Shown here piece by piece: positions 17,181 to 25,523 of a DNA stretch of 58,447 nucleotides (position 1 is the stretch's first letter; each line of letters starts with the position of its first letter). The translations under genes and the position numbers were made by a program. The DNA comes from a virus. The stretch covers positions 1-58,447 of IMG/VR virus record IMGVR_UViG_3300042934_000463. One strand, written 5' to 3'. The notes below the pieces were generated by a model. It searched no databases. It was not told the origin of the DNA and worked only from the letters and a program-made list of their open reading frames with translations.

Positions 17181-18485
17181 CTATATTCCAGTGTTGCCAA
17201 AAATGCCTTTGTAGACACTTTTATTAACTGGTTCATTATCATCTTCGTCTTCTTCATCATCTTCATTGTCTAGAGCTTTAGATATACCTCTAGCTTTGTA
17301 TATTGGTTCCATAGCCTTTTCTACTGCCTTAGCAATTTTGTCCTCTATAGTTTCTTCTGGGGTTTCTTCAGCTTTAACAATTGGTTCCATTGCCTTAGCA
17401 ACTGCTTCAGCTATTTTCTCCTCAAGAGATTTTTCTACTGGTACTGGATCAGTAGCAGCTGATGGTGTAGGGTTTGGATTTTGTTGCATACCTTTTAATA
17501 CTAGGTCTGCTACTTTTTGAATATCTTCTGGTTTCACTTCTTCATCCTCCTCATTATCTTCAAAATTATTTTTAAAATTATTAATAGATTCCACAATGTT
17601 GTCTAGTGTAGCTTTATTAGCTCCAGACATCTTTTTGCCAGCTTTTTCTATTATAGCCTTAGAGGGTTCTAAAGCCTTTTCAATATCATCACTAGCTAAA
17701 GCTTCTTGGATAGCTTCACTAAAGTCTTTTAGTGATTGGGTTATTAGGTCTTTATCATTCTGGAAAACTGTATTCCATGACCAATTATCTGCATAGGGAA
17801 CTAGGATTGTTTCTAATACACTCCAAGCATTCCAGAATTTAGATGATTTATTTTTCTTATCCAATTCTTCTTGGAAACTTGTATCTGCAATAGGTTTTCC
17901 ATCCCAAGTAAAACCTAAAGCTTTGCCTATTTGAGAAAATATTTTTTGAGTTATGCTTTTTTCAATAGTTTCTAAATCAACATCTACAGTTGAGTAGTTT
18001 CCTTCTCCACCCATAGACCAACCAGTGATTTCGCCTTTTTCAATTTTTTCCCACAAGTTAGAATCAGTAACCTCTGCTTCAGCTAACCAAGTTCCAGCTT
18101 TTACAACAGTTCCATTAATTGTGGTGTCTTCTTCAACTACCCAGGATTTGGTAATGGTTATGCCTTCTTGAACACTATAATTGTGCTGTAAATCAGCTCC
18201 CTGTCCATTGGTATTAAACCAATCAGCAGCTTTTTTGATTTCCTCAGCAGTCATATAGTTGTCATGAGCATCTCCAACTAGGGGTTCATAGACTACACCT
18301 GTTATATAATGTTTCTCTTGTGAGTCCTCAAATTTGAGGATAGGGGCTTGTAATTTGAATCCAGGTTTACTTTTGTTATCTTTCGCTATTACCCATTCCC
18401 AGCCATTGGCTGCTTTATCCACAAGTGATAAAAAGGATATTTTAGCATCTGATATTTCTATTGACTTTTTAATTTTTTTGGACAT
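17181..18485 (-). CDS. XkdF-like prohead serine protease with scaffold-like acidic tail
   Basis: 434 residues. Residues ~1-175 match the XkdF peptidase family (S78-related): ITGVVYEPLVGDAHDNYMTAEEI, then the probable catalytic His in ADLQHN and Ser in GWSMGG. The rest is charged and helix-rich, with repeats such as EKIAEAVAKAMEPIVKAEE...IEDKIAKAVEKAMEPIYKA and a final EDEEDEDDNE run, as expected for a scaffold that is cut away. Protease plus scaffold in one chain is known in phages. It sits between head morphogenesis and capsid genes. Confidence 0.85.
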   Translation of the reverse strand: MSKKIKKSIEISDAKISFLSLVDKAANGWEWVIAKDNKSKPGFKLQAPILKFEDSQEKHYITGVVYEPLVGDAHDNYMTAEEIKKAADWFNTNGQGADLQHNYSVQEGITITKSWVVEEDTTINGTVVKAGTWLAEAEVTDSNLWEKIEKGEITGWSMGGEGNYSTVDVDLETIEKSITQKIFSQIGKALGFTWDGKPIADTSFQEELDKKNKSSKFWNAWSVLETILVPYADNWSWNTVFQNDKDLITQSLKDFSEAIQEALASDDIEKALEPSKAIIEKAGKKMSGANKATLDNIVESINNFKNNFEDNEEDEEVKPEDIQKVADLVLKGMQQNPNPTPSAATDPVPVEKSLEEKIAEAVAKAMEPIVKAEETPEETIEDKIAKAVEKAMEPIYKARGISKALDNEDDEEDEDDNEPVNKSVYKGIFGNTGI

Positions 18486-18497
18486 TGTTTCACCTCC

Positions 18498-19400
18498 TTA
18501 TCCATATAGCTTATCAGCCTCGGCTATAGCTTCATCTCTTAACTTTATCTTTTCCTCTTTGGAAAGACCTAAGATATCTTCATCAACTACAGCAGAATGA
18601 GTACAATGGCATTCTACAGTTTCTGAGGCTGGCAAATTAGTATCTCTGGGAAACATAGCTTTAAAGGTTCCACTAGGAGCGTAAATGGTAAATTTACCAT
18701 TCTTCTTAATAGTAGTTCCATCTAAGGCTTCATGATGTTTTCTAGGATTTATGCCTTTCCCTCCTGAATGTTTCCACTGTACTTTTGTAACCACAGGAGA
18801 TTGTGTGAAAGCCTCATTTTTGGCATAGGAATGAGCTCTTAACATTTCAGTAATTGCAGTTCTTCTAGCTCTTAATCTACTAAAACAGTATGCATCTTCT
18901 AGGTCTGCAATTACATCTTGAACAGAATCTCCATTTTCTAAGGCTATATCTAAAATTTCCTGTAGTCTATCATGGGAAGCCAACTTCATTATTTCTCCAA
19001 GCTGTTCTGACCAATCATTTATAAAATTGGTAGTAGCTTTAGTGAACATTTCAAAGGGCACATCTTTATCCAGTAGTGCCATATAGGTTTTGGTTAGTTG
19101 TTCTAAAGTTATTTCTAACACTTGTTTGTTAGCTAGACCTATGGCAGCAGCAAAAGTATCTGAAGCCATAAGGTCTTGCTTAACATGATTTATATAATCA
19201 TTAAGTGAGGGGCTATTTCCATCATTAGAAAAGTGTTCTCTTTCCTTTTCCAATGCCTCTGCAAATTTATCCTCCAGAGCATTTATCTGCTCTACAGTAT
19301 ATGCAGTATCTGAGAATCCTTCACTTGCTAAAAGATCCGATAGATCATCATCTTCAGATTTTAATATAACATCAATGGCTTTTATTAAATCATTATACAT
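18498..19400 (-). CDS. Phage head morphogenesis protein (SPP1 gp7 / Mu F family)
   Basis: 300 residues from the ATG at 19400, preferred because AAGGAGATGG lies ten bases upstream; an in-frame TTG exists 24 bases earlier. The C-terminal ~130 residues carry the family core: RARRTAITEMLRAHSYAKNEAF, WKHSGGKGINPRKHHEALDGT and HCTHSAVV near the end with two close Cys/His residues. Family members are minor head proteins ejected with the DNA or helping portal incorporation. It overlaps the portal gene by 8 bases. Confidence 0.85.
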   Translation of the reverse strand: MYNDLIKAIDVILKSEDDDLSDLLASEGFSDTAYTVEQINALEDKFAEALEKEREHFSNDGNSPSLNDYINHVKQDLMASDTFAAAIGLANKQVLEITLEQLTKTYMALLDKDVPFEMFTKATTNFINDWSEQLGEIMKLASHDRLQEILDIALENGDSVQDVIADLEDAYCFSRLRARRTAITEMLRAHSYAKNEAFTQSPVVTKVQWKHSGGKGINPRKHHEALDGTTIKKNGKFTIYAPSGTFKAMFPRDTNLPASETVECHCTHSAVVDEDILGLSKEEKIKLRDEAIAEADKLYG

Positions 19401-20973
19401 TGTTATCCATCTCCTTTTTAGCAAGATCTATTAAAGCTTTTTTAACCTCTTTAAGTACCACAAGGATATTTTCATCCTTTTCTTTAGCAGCTTTCTCAAT
19501 AGCTGTTTGGGTGTTAGAGGTTAGGGCATTTAAGCTACTCATTCCAACAGGAACATTAGCCCAAGGTTCAGTAGAGTTCTCATAATCCTCATTCATAGTT
19601 GAATAGTACTCAGTAAGCATTTGGTTAGGAGTCATTCCTTTACTAGCTACTGAGAACATACGGAATTGATGGTCAGTATTCTCAATGTTAGGACTTTTAA
19701 AATAAGCCTTAACATACTTAAATTCATAAGGGGAAAGTATATTATTAAGAACCCACTCAAGGTATTCTCTTTCTGGCTGAAAAACTTGTTCTTCAGTCTT
19801 TTTGGTAGCCTCCTTAGCAGTAGCTACATTATAGTCCTGGGAATACCCTACATAAATATCTGGTAATAAGAATGATGATTGAGCTTTCTTTCTAGAATTT
19901 TCCAAATAACTTTGGAATAGTTCATCTTTTTGGAGAATCTCAGCTAGTGGCTTAATTTCAACCTCAACTTTATCAGTAACATCTGTTGCAGTTGCAGCTT
20001 CCATTTTCTCAGCCTCTAAGACAAGGAATCCATGTTGGCCCTTTTCTCCTTCAATATCATTCATGTAGGCTTGTAGCTTACTCCAGGAATCATCACTTAA
20101 ACTTCCACCTTTAACAATTATCATAAGTGGGGTATGTCTACCTCTTTTGAAGTAACGCCAATTTAACAGTTCTGCTTCTCTAGCTCCCTGTATAGTTAGC
20201 ATTGGTCCTTCCCATCTAGGAGTTCCATAAACATCAAAATTATTTACAGCTAAGTGGATAATAGCATTAGCTTGTTTTTCTTCAGGTAGATTATCAGTAC
20301 TATATTCTCCTGTAGTAAAGTCTAAGTCTCTAGGATCTCCAAACTCTTTAAAATAAATTTTCTTACTATTCACTATTTGAACAAATCTTCTGAACCTTTT
20401 CTTTCTTTTAAAAGTTTGGTTATTTCTCTTAATTTCATATTCGGTTAATTTAGAATCCTTAGGAAGAATGTACATAGTTTTAGTATCAGGCATATTTAAC
20501 TCTACTGGGTACCCTTGACCATCATTTATTACCTCTATAAAACTATGACCATAGATTTCTCGGTTTTCTACCAAATCCTCAAATAGTGTTTTAGTGGGTA
20601 TGTCTATTGATAACATTTCAATGATATCAGTAAGTTTAGTATATTCAGCTTCCATATCTGGTTTTTCTTTACCCTTACTGTCTAGCTTCTTATACTCATC
20701 CTTATAGTCTACTCCTATACCAAAGCCACAGATATTATTTCTATAGGCTTGAATACATTGGGGAATAATAGTTGATTCTCTAACCATCTGTTCAAGTCTA
20801 TCAACATCATAGGGTTTAGTTAAAGCCTTAGCTCCAGCCACAAGGGAATTGTTAGCTACCTCACTTTCTATGGATATAGGGTTAGTAGCTTTATCAACTT
20901 TACCTTTAATTAACCCAATATTCATTTTCGAGTTTTTATGGATATTGCCTTTCTTCTTTTTTATTGGTTTCAC
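19393..20973 (-). CDS. Portal protein (PBSX XkdE family)
   Basis: 526 residues, the right length for a portal, directly after terminase. Typical segments: LVAGAKALTKPYDVDRLEQMVRESTIIPQCIQAYRNNICGFG, the stem/wing region GTPRWEGPMLTIQGAREAELLNWRYFKRGRHTPLMIIV, and SFLLPDIYVGYSQDYNVATAKEATKKTEEQVFQPERE. The dodecameric portal is the DNA entry ring and docking point of terminase. A promoter with its own operator-like element precedes the gene (20985-21067), so portal and later genes may be transcribed apart from terminase. Confidence 0.92.
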   Translation of the reverse strand: MKPIKKKKGNIHKNSKMNIGLIKGKVDKATNPISIESEVANNSLVAGAKALTKPYDVDRLEQMVRESTIIPQCIQAYRNNICGFGIGVDYKDEYKKLDSKGKEKPDMEAEYTKLTDIIEMLSIDIPTKTLFEDLVENREIYGHSFIEVINDGQGYPVELNMPDTKTMYILPKDSKLTEYEIKRNNQTFKRKKRFRRFVQIVNSKKIYFKEFGDPRDLDFTTGEYSTDNLPEEKQANAIIHLAVNNFDVYGTPRWEGPMLTIQGAREAELLNWRYFKRGRHTPLMIIVKGGSLSDDSWSKLQAYMNDIEGEKGQHGFLVLEAEKMEAATATDVTDKVEVEIKPLAEILQKDELFQSYLENSRKKAQSSFLLPDIYVGYSQDYNVATAKEATKKTEEQVFQPEREYLEWVLNNILSPYEFKYVKAYFKSPNIENTDHQFRMFSVASKGMTPNQMLTEYYSTMNEDYENSTEPWANVPVGMSSLNALTSNTQTAIEKAAKEKDENILVVLKEVKKALIDLAKKEMDNNV

Positions 20974-20984
20974 CCCCTTCCTTA

Positions 20985-21040
20985 ATTATACACAATACAC
21001 ATATATAATATAAATATTATATATTGTGTATGTGTATAAT
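20985..21040 (-). promoter_or_regulatory. 56-bp two-armed operator-like element, copy A
   Basis: On the minus strand this reads ATTATACACATACA, 27 bases of AT-rich DNA, then TGTATTGTGTATAAT. The arms are inverted repeats of each other with a one-base offset. The same arms with exactly the same 27-base spacer occur at 31445-31500. The first arm overlaps the -10 region of the portal promoter, so a bound protein would block it. Confidence 0.65.
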
Positions 21041-21067
21041 ATATCACACAGGTAAAGGCCCTGTCAA
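21038..21067 (-). promoter_or_regulatory. Sigma-A-type promoter before the portal gene
   Basis: TTGACA at 21067-21062, an 18-base spacer and TATATT at 21043-21038 on the minus strand. It overlaps the 3' end region of the large terminase gene and lies about 65 bases before the portal ATG. Confidence 0.7.
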
Positions 21068-21075
21068 TGTTTTTC

Positions 21076-22593
21076 TTATTTATCCCATTGTCTTACCTTC
21101 ATACCCACTGGCATACAAGCCAGGAATAGAGAGTCAGCTCTATCTGGAGATACTAGACCTCTCTTTTTCATTTCATCCTTGGATTCTAATTTTATTTGAC
21201 CCTTAGAATTATGGATAGCATATTTTCTATTAGTAAGTTGTCCAAGAAGATCAGAATCATTTGGTAACTTAATCCCACATGGTATGGATTTCCCTTCTTT
21301 ATCTACTGTGGACAAGGATTCCTTTACTACACTAGCCATAAAAGTGGTGGTGTCATAGTAATTATTATAGGCAATAGATCCTTTAGCTAGGGGTATACCA
21401 AATTTTACAGGAACTACTTTTAACCATTTGAGGTTTTCTTCTTGTTTTATTTCCTTTAATCTATCGGTTACACCTCCACCAAGACCAGTATCATCTACCT
21501 TTACTACTATAGCAGGTGTAGGATATTTTAAATGGAGTTCCTTTGCTAATCTAATAGCTGCTCCAGCAGTCTTCATGGTGTCCTTCCCCCTGTGAGTAAC
21601 TAGAGGAGGTACAATATTATTAATTTTTGGAGTTATAACTGTCTCATCATCCCCAAATCTTGCAACGTCTATGCCAATATCAATGGTAACTGGCTCACCT
21701 TCAAGGTGAATATCATTATTGATACCAGCCATAACCTCTGATAATTGAATATAAACATCATCTTCTTCCAGAGGAAATTCTCCATCAATCAATACTCTTA
21801 CTACATTTGAGTCTTTTCCATATTTCTTTTCCATCATTTCAATATTTTTCTTATCAGTTCTAGCACAATCTCTAGCGGATATCTTAATACATTTAAAATT
21901 ATCCTTCAAAGAATTGTGGGAATCAAAGAAAATACCTGAATTTCTGGTAGGGTTACCTATTAAAATTATCCTATTATCAGGATGGGAACAGGTACCAAGT
22001 AAAGCTTCCAATATATCATCTGATATACCAGGAGCCTCATCACAAACTATCAGCATATTTTCAGCATGGAGACCTAGCATATTCTCTTTTTTGGCAGCTG
22101 TTTTAGCATTACCAAAGGAAGTTCCCTCATGCCCTATTCTATAAATGAAGGTTTTAGTTGTGCTAAGATAATTTTGAGCATATGAACCATTTAACCATTT
22201 AGATATTTCTGGCCATAATACTATATTCAATTGATTGGCAGTTGGAGCAGTAGCTATTACCTTAGGGTGATATCTAAACATCATGTACCATATAATTAAA
22301 CAAGCCAAACAAGCCGTTTTACCAACTCCTTGACCTGCTCTAATACTAATCCTCTTATGAGTCAGAATCGACGTCATAATGTCAATTTGACTGCTATCAG
22401 GATAAAAGCACAAAATGTCTTCAGAAAATCCCACTGGATCATCATAGTACATATCTACCAAATCTTCCCAAGCAATTTCATCTATCTTTTGTTTAGCATA
22501 ACTAATATCCATTTCATTATCTAAAGCATCTGAAACATCTTCAAGAGACATGAGACTTAATGATTTTATTATCTCATCAATAATATTATCCAT
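21076..22593 (-). CDS. terL: Terminase large subunit (packaging ATPase and nuclease)
   Basis: 505 residues. ATPase domain: Walker A GQGVGKT at 87-93, Walker B LIVCDEAP with DE at 185-186, and the coupling motif GNPTRNSG near 213-220. Nuclease domain of RNase H fold: the metal-binding Asp in DIGIDVARFGDDE (about 309), VKVDDTGLGGG (about 365-373), and PDRADSLFLA near the C-terminus. All key acidic residues appear intact. The enzyme pumps DNA into the prohead and cuts it. It overlaps the small subunit gene by 8 bases. Confidence 0.95.
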   Translation of the reverse strand: MDNIIDEIIKSLSLMSLEDVSDALDNEMDISYAKQKIDEIAWEDLVDMYYDDPVGFSEDILCFYPDSSQIDIMTSILTHKRISIRAGQGVGKTACLACLIIWYMMFRYHPKVIATAPTANQLNIVLWPEISKWLNGSYAQNYLSTTKTFIYRIGHEGTSFGNAKTAAKKENMLGLHAENMLIVCDEAPGISDDILEALLGTCSHPDNRIILIGNPTRNSGIFFDSHNSLKDNFKCIKISARDCARTDKKNIEMMEKKYGKDSNVVRVLIDGEFPLEEDDVYIQLSEVMAGINNDIHLEGEPVTIDIGIDVARFGDDETVITPKINNIVPPLVTHRGKDTMKTAGAAIRLAKELHLKYPTPAIVVKVDDTGLGGGVTDRLKEIKQEENLKWLKVVPVKFGIPLAKGSIAYNNYYDTTTFMASVVKESLSTVDKEGKSIPCGIKLPNDSDLLGQLTNRKYAIHNSKGQIKLESKDEMKKRGLVSPDRADSLFLACMPVGMKVRQWDK

Positions 22594-23404
22594 TCTTCTT
22601 AGCCCCCCTTGCTTCCATCTTTTGCTTCAATAAACCAATATCAGCATTGGCCTTATTAGTATTTCTAGTTTGTTCAATATCCATAAGAACCTTAGCTCTA
22701 GCAAGCTTAAGCTTTTCCTTTTCAAAATCAAATATATAGAATCTTTCCAATCTTTTAAGAGCTTCAAGCTTATCATATAACTTGATTTTGAATCCTCCAT
22801 CCTTAGTTTGTGCTAATTCAGATATAAGCTTACCATCAACTTCAGTGTTGGACCTCATTCTTAATTCATCACCCTTGAATATTACCACATCTGTGATATC
22901 TGCAAAGGCTATATTAGCATATTGTCTAATGATATCTATTGAATCTATAAACAATTCTGTATCTCTGCAACTTTTAATATGTTTTAAAAATGATTGTATT
23001 TTTGGAGTGTTCATTAGATCACAACCTTTTTTATAACAAAAGGCAGATGAATAACCTGCTCTAGCTGCAGCAGTAGTTGCATTGAATGTCTTGAGGTAGT
23101 GAAAACAGAATAGTCTCTCTTCCTCACTTAAATCAAATTGATCGGCATCTTCTGAAATAGCTTTCTTGGTTTCTTCTGACAATGTGACTTTATCACCTTT
23201 CTCTTCTACTATAAGATCCTTCCAATTCTCTTCCTTCATCCATTTTCTTACATAGGATTGAGGAACTCTAGCTACTCGGGCCAGTACCTTAACAGATACA
23301 GCTCCTAGCTCATCAATGAATTTCTTCTTAGCAGCTTCTTTTAAAGCCATCAGTTGTTTCTGGGTGTAACCTTTCACATCTTCGTCATATTTTATATTTC
23401 CCAC
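22586..23404 (-). CDS. terS: Terminase small subunit (PBSX XtmA / Terminase_2-like)
   Basis: 272 residues. An N-terminal helix-turn-helix (GAVSVKVLARVARVPQSYVRKWMKEENW, about 34-61) should bind the packaging site. The centre has the Terminase_2 pattern LFCFHYLKTFNATTAAARAGYSS...G..LM..PKIQ, and a helical C-terminus follows. The start is a GTG at 23404, 11 bases after GGGGGTGA; a nearby ATG is in another frame and gives only seven codons. It is the first gene of the late operon. Confidence 0.88.
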   Translation of the reverse strand: MGNIKYDEDVKGYTQKQLMALKEAAKKKFIDELGAVSVKVLARVARVPQSYVRKWMKEENWKDLIVEEKGDKVTLSEETKKAISEDADQFDLSEEERLFCFHYLKTFNATTAAARAGYSSAFCYKKGCDLMNTPKIQSFLKHIKSCRDTELFIDSIDIIRQYANIAFADITDVVIFKGDELRMRSNTEVDGKLISELAQTKDGGFKIKLYDKLEALKRLERFYIFDFEKEKLKLARAKVLMDIEQTRNTNKANADIGLLKQKMEARGAKKNG

Positions 23405-23486
23405 AGTTTATTCATTCACCCCCTTATTAATATAAATGATGTGAAAAAATGTTAGTAAAAATACAAAGTTTAGGAAATTATAATCT

Positions 23487-23533
23487 AAAAAGGAAAGACC
23501 CCAATATTACAATATGTGTAATACCAAGGCCTT
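23487..23533 (-). terminator. Attenuator-like hairpin in the late leader
   Basis: Between the late promoter and the small terminase gene the minus-strand RNA can form a 17-bp stem (23533-23517 with 23511-23494; six G-U pairs, the rest Watson-Crick) and a five-base loop, followed by CCUUUUU. It looks like an intrinsic terminator inside the leader, which implies antitermination control of the late genes. Confidence 0.55.
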
Positions 23534-23574
23534 GAGAGATTATAAAATGTATTTTACTACTATTTCATACGTTT

Positions 23575-23604
23575 ATTATACCATACCTGTCCGGGGAAAG
23601 TCAA
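23575..23604 (-). promoter_or_regulatory. Late operon promoter
   Basis: TTGACT at 23604-23599, an 18-base spacer and a perfect TATAAT at 23580-23575, preceded by TGG to give an extended -10. Located about 170 bases before the small terminase start. Confidence 0.8.
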
Positions 23605-23658
23605 AGGGGTAAAATAAAAAACTTTTGACTCAGTATATGACTCAGTAGACTTAGGGTC

Positions 23659-23688
23659 AAAATAAAAATCTGGGTGTTATAACCCAGA
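23659..23688 (-). terminator. Terminator separating early and late minus-strand units
   Basis: Stem TCTGGGT/ACCCAGA (7 bp, 23688-23669) with a six-base loop, followed by TTTTTATTTT on the minus strand. The stop codon of the Cys-rich gene lies in the loop. Confidence 0.8.
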
Positions 23689-24342
23689 CTCTTTTAAATC
23701 CTCTTCAGTAATTTTACCTTCTCTTAATAACTTCTCTTTTGCTTGTTTCATATCCTCATCGGATGGAACTATACCTCTCTTATCTATTTCCAATCCTGTG
23801 TATGAATCAATCTTACTTCTATTCATACCATAGCCTATAGTCTTATGCTTTTCTAATTGACCATGCTCAGATTCAAAGTCTTCAAGAGCTTCATTATAAA
23901 ACTCTTTTTCATAGTTGATTCTATCCTTACATTCTGGGGCTTTATTATCCTTCATCATTTGCTTGGCATTTCTATTACCACCATTTTCAGATTTACTACC
24001 TCCACTTCCTCTATGCTTATCTTCCTCATAGCATTCTCTAGCTTCACTGGTAGATCTTAGATCATATATAAATTTAATATGCTCATACTCCTTTTTGAGT
24101 TCTGAGTACATCACATGGTTTTTATCCTTATTATAGATCATGAGATCCTCTAGTTCTTTGATATATAATTCAAAATTAACTATTCTTGATGGGCATCCAG
24201 TTTTATAGGGTTTACTAAATGCAATACAACCAACCCCTAATTTATTTCTTAGACAGTCTTTACATTGTGGAGGCATAGCTATCACTCTACCATCACTCTG
24301 ATTCTTATTTACATTTTTAGCAACCTTAACACTTCTACCCAT
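23677..24342 (-). CDS. Hypothetical Cys-rich protein, last early minus-strand gene
   Basis: 221 residues, not recognised. The N-terminal quarter has a probable zinc site, CKDC...GVGC...TGC (residues ~27-50), after a basic opening. The middle is charged and contains a Gly/Ser/Asn-rich linker (RGSGGSKSENGGNRN). The C-terminus is helical. It is the last gene before the early terminator and lies just upstream of the late promoter. That is the usual place for a late regulator, but nothing in the sequence proves such a role. Confidence 0.75.
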   Translation of the reverse strand: MGRSVKVAKNVNKNQSDGRVIAMPPQCKDCLRNKLGVGCIAFSKPYKTGCPSRIVNFELYIKELEDLMIYNKDKNHVMYSELKKEYEHIKFIYDLRSTSEARECYEEDKHRGSGGSKSENGGNRNAKQMMKDNKAPECKDRINYEKEFYNEALEDFESEHGQLEKHKTIGYGMNRSKIDSYTGLEIDKRGIVPSDEDMKQAKEKLLREGKITEEDLKESGL

Positions 24343-24343
24343 T

Positions 24344-24790
24344 TTAATACCCCTCTTCCAATTTAGTATACTCTCTGAGTTTTTCTATACTGTGTATTTT
24401 TATAAAATTACTTAAAAATTCTACACCAGATAAATCTCTATAAGGTTCATCATATATAACTTGTTTAATTCCTGCATTTAGAATTAGCTCAGCACATTTT
24501 TTGCATGGGCTATAGGTCACATATAATATACTATTTTCAAGAGCAATCCCTTTTCTTGCTGCAAAGCTTATTGCTGCAGCTTCAGCATGAACAGCTACAC
24601 TACAGGATGGACCAGTACAAGTCTCAGATGTACAATGAGGAACTCCAGCAGGGGCTCCATTATATCCTGTTACTACTATTCTATTATCTACAGTAATTAC
24701 ACACCCTACCTGTTTTCTTAGGCAGGTACTTCTCTTAGCTATTGAATGGGCTATTTCCATATTTAGATCATGTCTCTCAATTCTCTCCAT
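24344..24790 (-). CDS. Deoxycytidylate (dCMP) deaminase
   Basis: 148 residues of the zinc-dependent cytidine/dCMP deaminase fold. The zinc and catalytic motif HAE is at 68-70 and PCKKC at 95-99; NGAPAGVPHC (44-53) is the substrate-binding signature of the ComEB/dCMP deaminase group. It converts dCMP to dUMP and so supplies dTMP synthesis, presumably together with the ThyX-like protein. It is separated by one base from the next gene. Confidence 0.95.
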   Translation of the reverse strand: MERIERHDLNMEIAHSIAKRSTCLRKQVGCVITVDNRIVVTGYNGAPAGVPHCTSETCTGPSCSVAVHAEAAAISFAARKGIALENSILYVTYSPCKKCAELILNAGIKQVIYDEPYRDLSGVEFLSNFIKIHSIEKLREYTKLEEGY

Positions 24791-24794
24791 ATTA

Positions 24795-24908
24795 TTACCT
24801 CCTTATTAATGCCTTAATGGTTGATACAATTACAAGTAAACTCATCATGAAAAAGAATATTGCAAGGAACCCAGCGAAGGCCCACCTTACTATTTGTATA
24901 GGATCCAT
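24795..24908 (-). CDS. 37-residue single-span membrane protein
   Basis: A short gene with an excellent AGGAGGTGATAAT site. The product has one hydrophobic span (WAFAGFLAIFFFMMSLLVIV) between a short N-terminus and a basic tail (KALIRR). Its stop overlaps the ribosome site of the dCMP deaminase. Function unknown. Confidence 0.7.
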   Translation of the reverse strand: MDPIQIVRWAFAGFLAIFFFMMSLLVIVSTIKALIRR

Positions 24909-24919
24909 ATTATCACCTC

Positions 24920-25348
24920 CTAAAATGGTATATCATCATTATTAACATAAGCTAGAGTTTTGTTAAAGCTCTTCTCAATAGGTTTTTCTTGGGGTTTATG
25001 GGGGAATAACTTTCTGTATTCCTTTTTAGTTAATGCTTGACTTAATCTAAACTCCCATGACTTAATTAAAAGCTTTTGACCACATACATACTTGAATCTT
25101 CTAGATATGGGTTTCAAAGCTTTTAATGCAGATTGCTCAGTTGGATTTTTTATTGAGCCCACTACTAACAATCCAGTTTTCCTATCAGTTACACAATAAG
25201 ATCCTTTATTGATTGACTCATGTATAATCAGTTCTCTTCCTTGGTAATCAAATTTATGCAGGACCTTCACTAGTTTTTTGAATATCTTAATTCTGTTACT
25301 AGGTTTATCAAAGTTCCTACAGTGAACATAAGTATATTCTTTCATCAT
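24920..25348 (-). CDS. Hypothetical protein with SSB-like C-terminal tip DDIPF
   Basis: 142 residues, basic overall, not assigned to a family. Its final residues, NNDDIPF, match the acidic tip of bacterial single-stranded DNA-binding proteins, which recruits repair and replication proteins. The body (YQGRELIIHESINKGSYCVTDRKTGLLVVG) is strand-rich but is not a clear OB fold. The mRNA leader can fold into a three-stem structure (25372-25445), which suggests autoregulation. It could be a divergent ssDNA-binding protein or a mimic of the host SSB tail. Confidence 0.7.
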   Translation of the reverse strand: MMKEYTYVHCRNFDKPSNRIKIFKKLVKVLHKFDYQGRELIIHESINKGSYCVTDRKTGLLVVGSIKNPTEQSALKALKPISRRFKYVCGQKLLIKSWEFRLSQALTKKEYRKLFPHKPQEKPIEKSFNKTLAYVNNDDIPF

Positions 25349-25371
25349 TCACCTCCAGATCAGGGGTATGG

Positions 25372-25445
25372 GGTGAAGGGAGGGTACAAGACATAGCTAT
25401 TATTTTGTATCTGTGGTTACACCATAGTTATATCAGCCCTTCACC
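25372..25445 (-). ncRNA. Structured 5' leader RNA candidate (three-way junction)
   Basis: The minus-strand transcript can form a perfect 9-bp closing stem GGTGAAGGG/CCCTTCACC (25445-25437 with 25380-25372). Inside it are a hairpin CTATGGT/ACCACAG (25427-25411) and a second stem TACAA/TTGTA (25409-25385). It begins at the predicted transcription start and ends about 25 bases before the ATG. It does not match a riboswitch class that I can recognise. Confidence 0.5.
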
Positions 25446-25453
25446 TTAATTAA

Positions 25454-25482
25454 ATTATACCATATTATAGTTTATAAGTCAA
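25454..25482 (-). promoter_or_regulatory. Early promoter (TTGACT-17-TATAAT)
   Basis: TTGACT at 25482-25477 and TATAAT at 25459-25454 with a 17-base spacer and TGG before the -10. It drives the SSB-tail gene, the 37-residue membrane protein, the deaminase and probably the Cys-rich gene. Confidence 0.8.
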
Positions 25483-25490
25483 AAGAAACC

Positions 25491-25516
25491 TAAAATAAAA
25501 AAGGCCATTTCTGGCC
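25491..25516 (-). terminator. Intrinsic terminator after the 72-residue gene
   Basis: GGCC AGAAAT GGCC hairpin (25516-25503) followed by TTTTTTATTTT on the minus strand. Confidence 0.8.
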
Positions 25517-25523
25517 CTATGGA

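Noticed and set aside
25372-25445. Hammerhead ribozyme in the structured leader (CTGAT is present)
   Set aside because: The CUGAUGA and GAAA core elements are incomplete.
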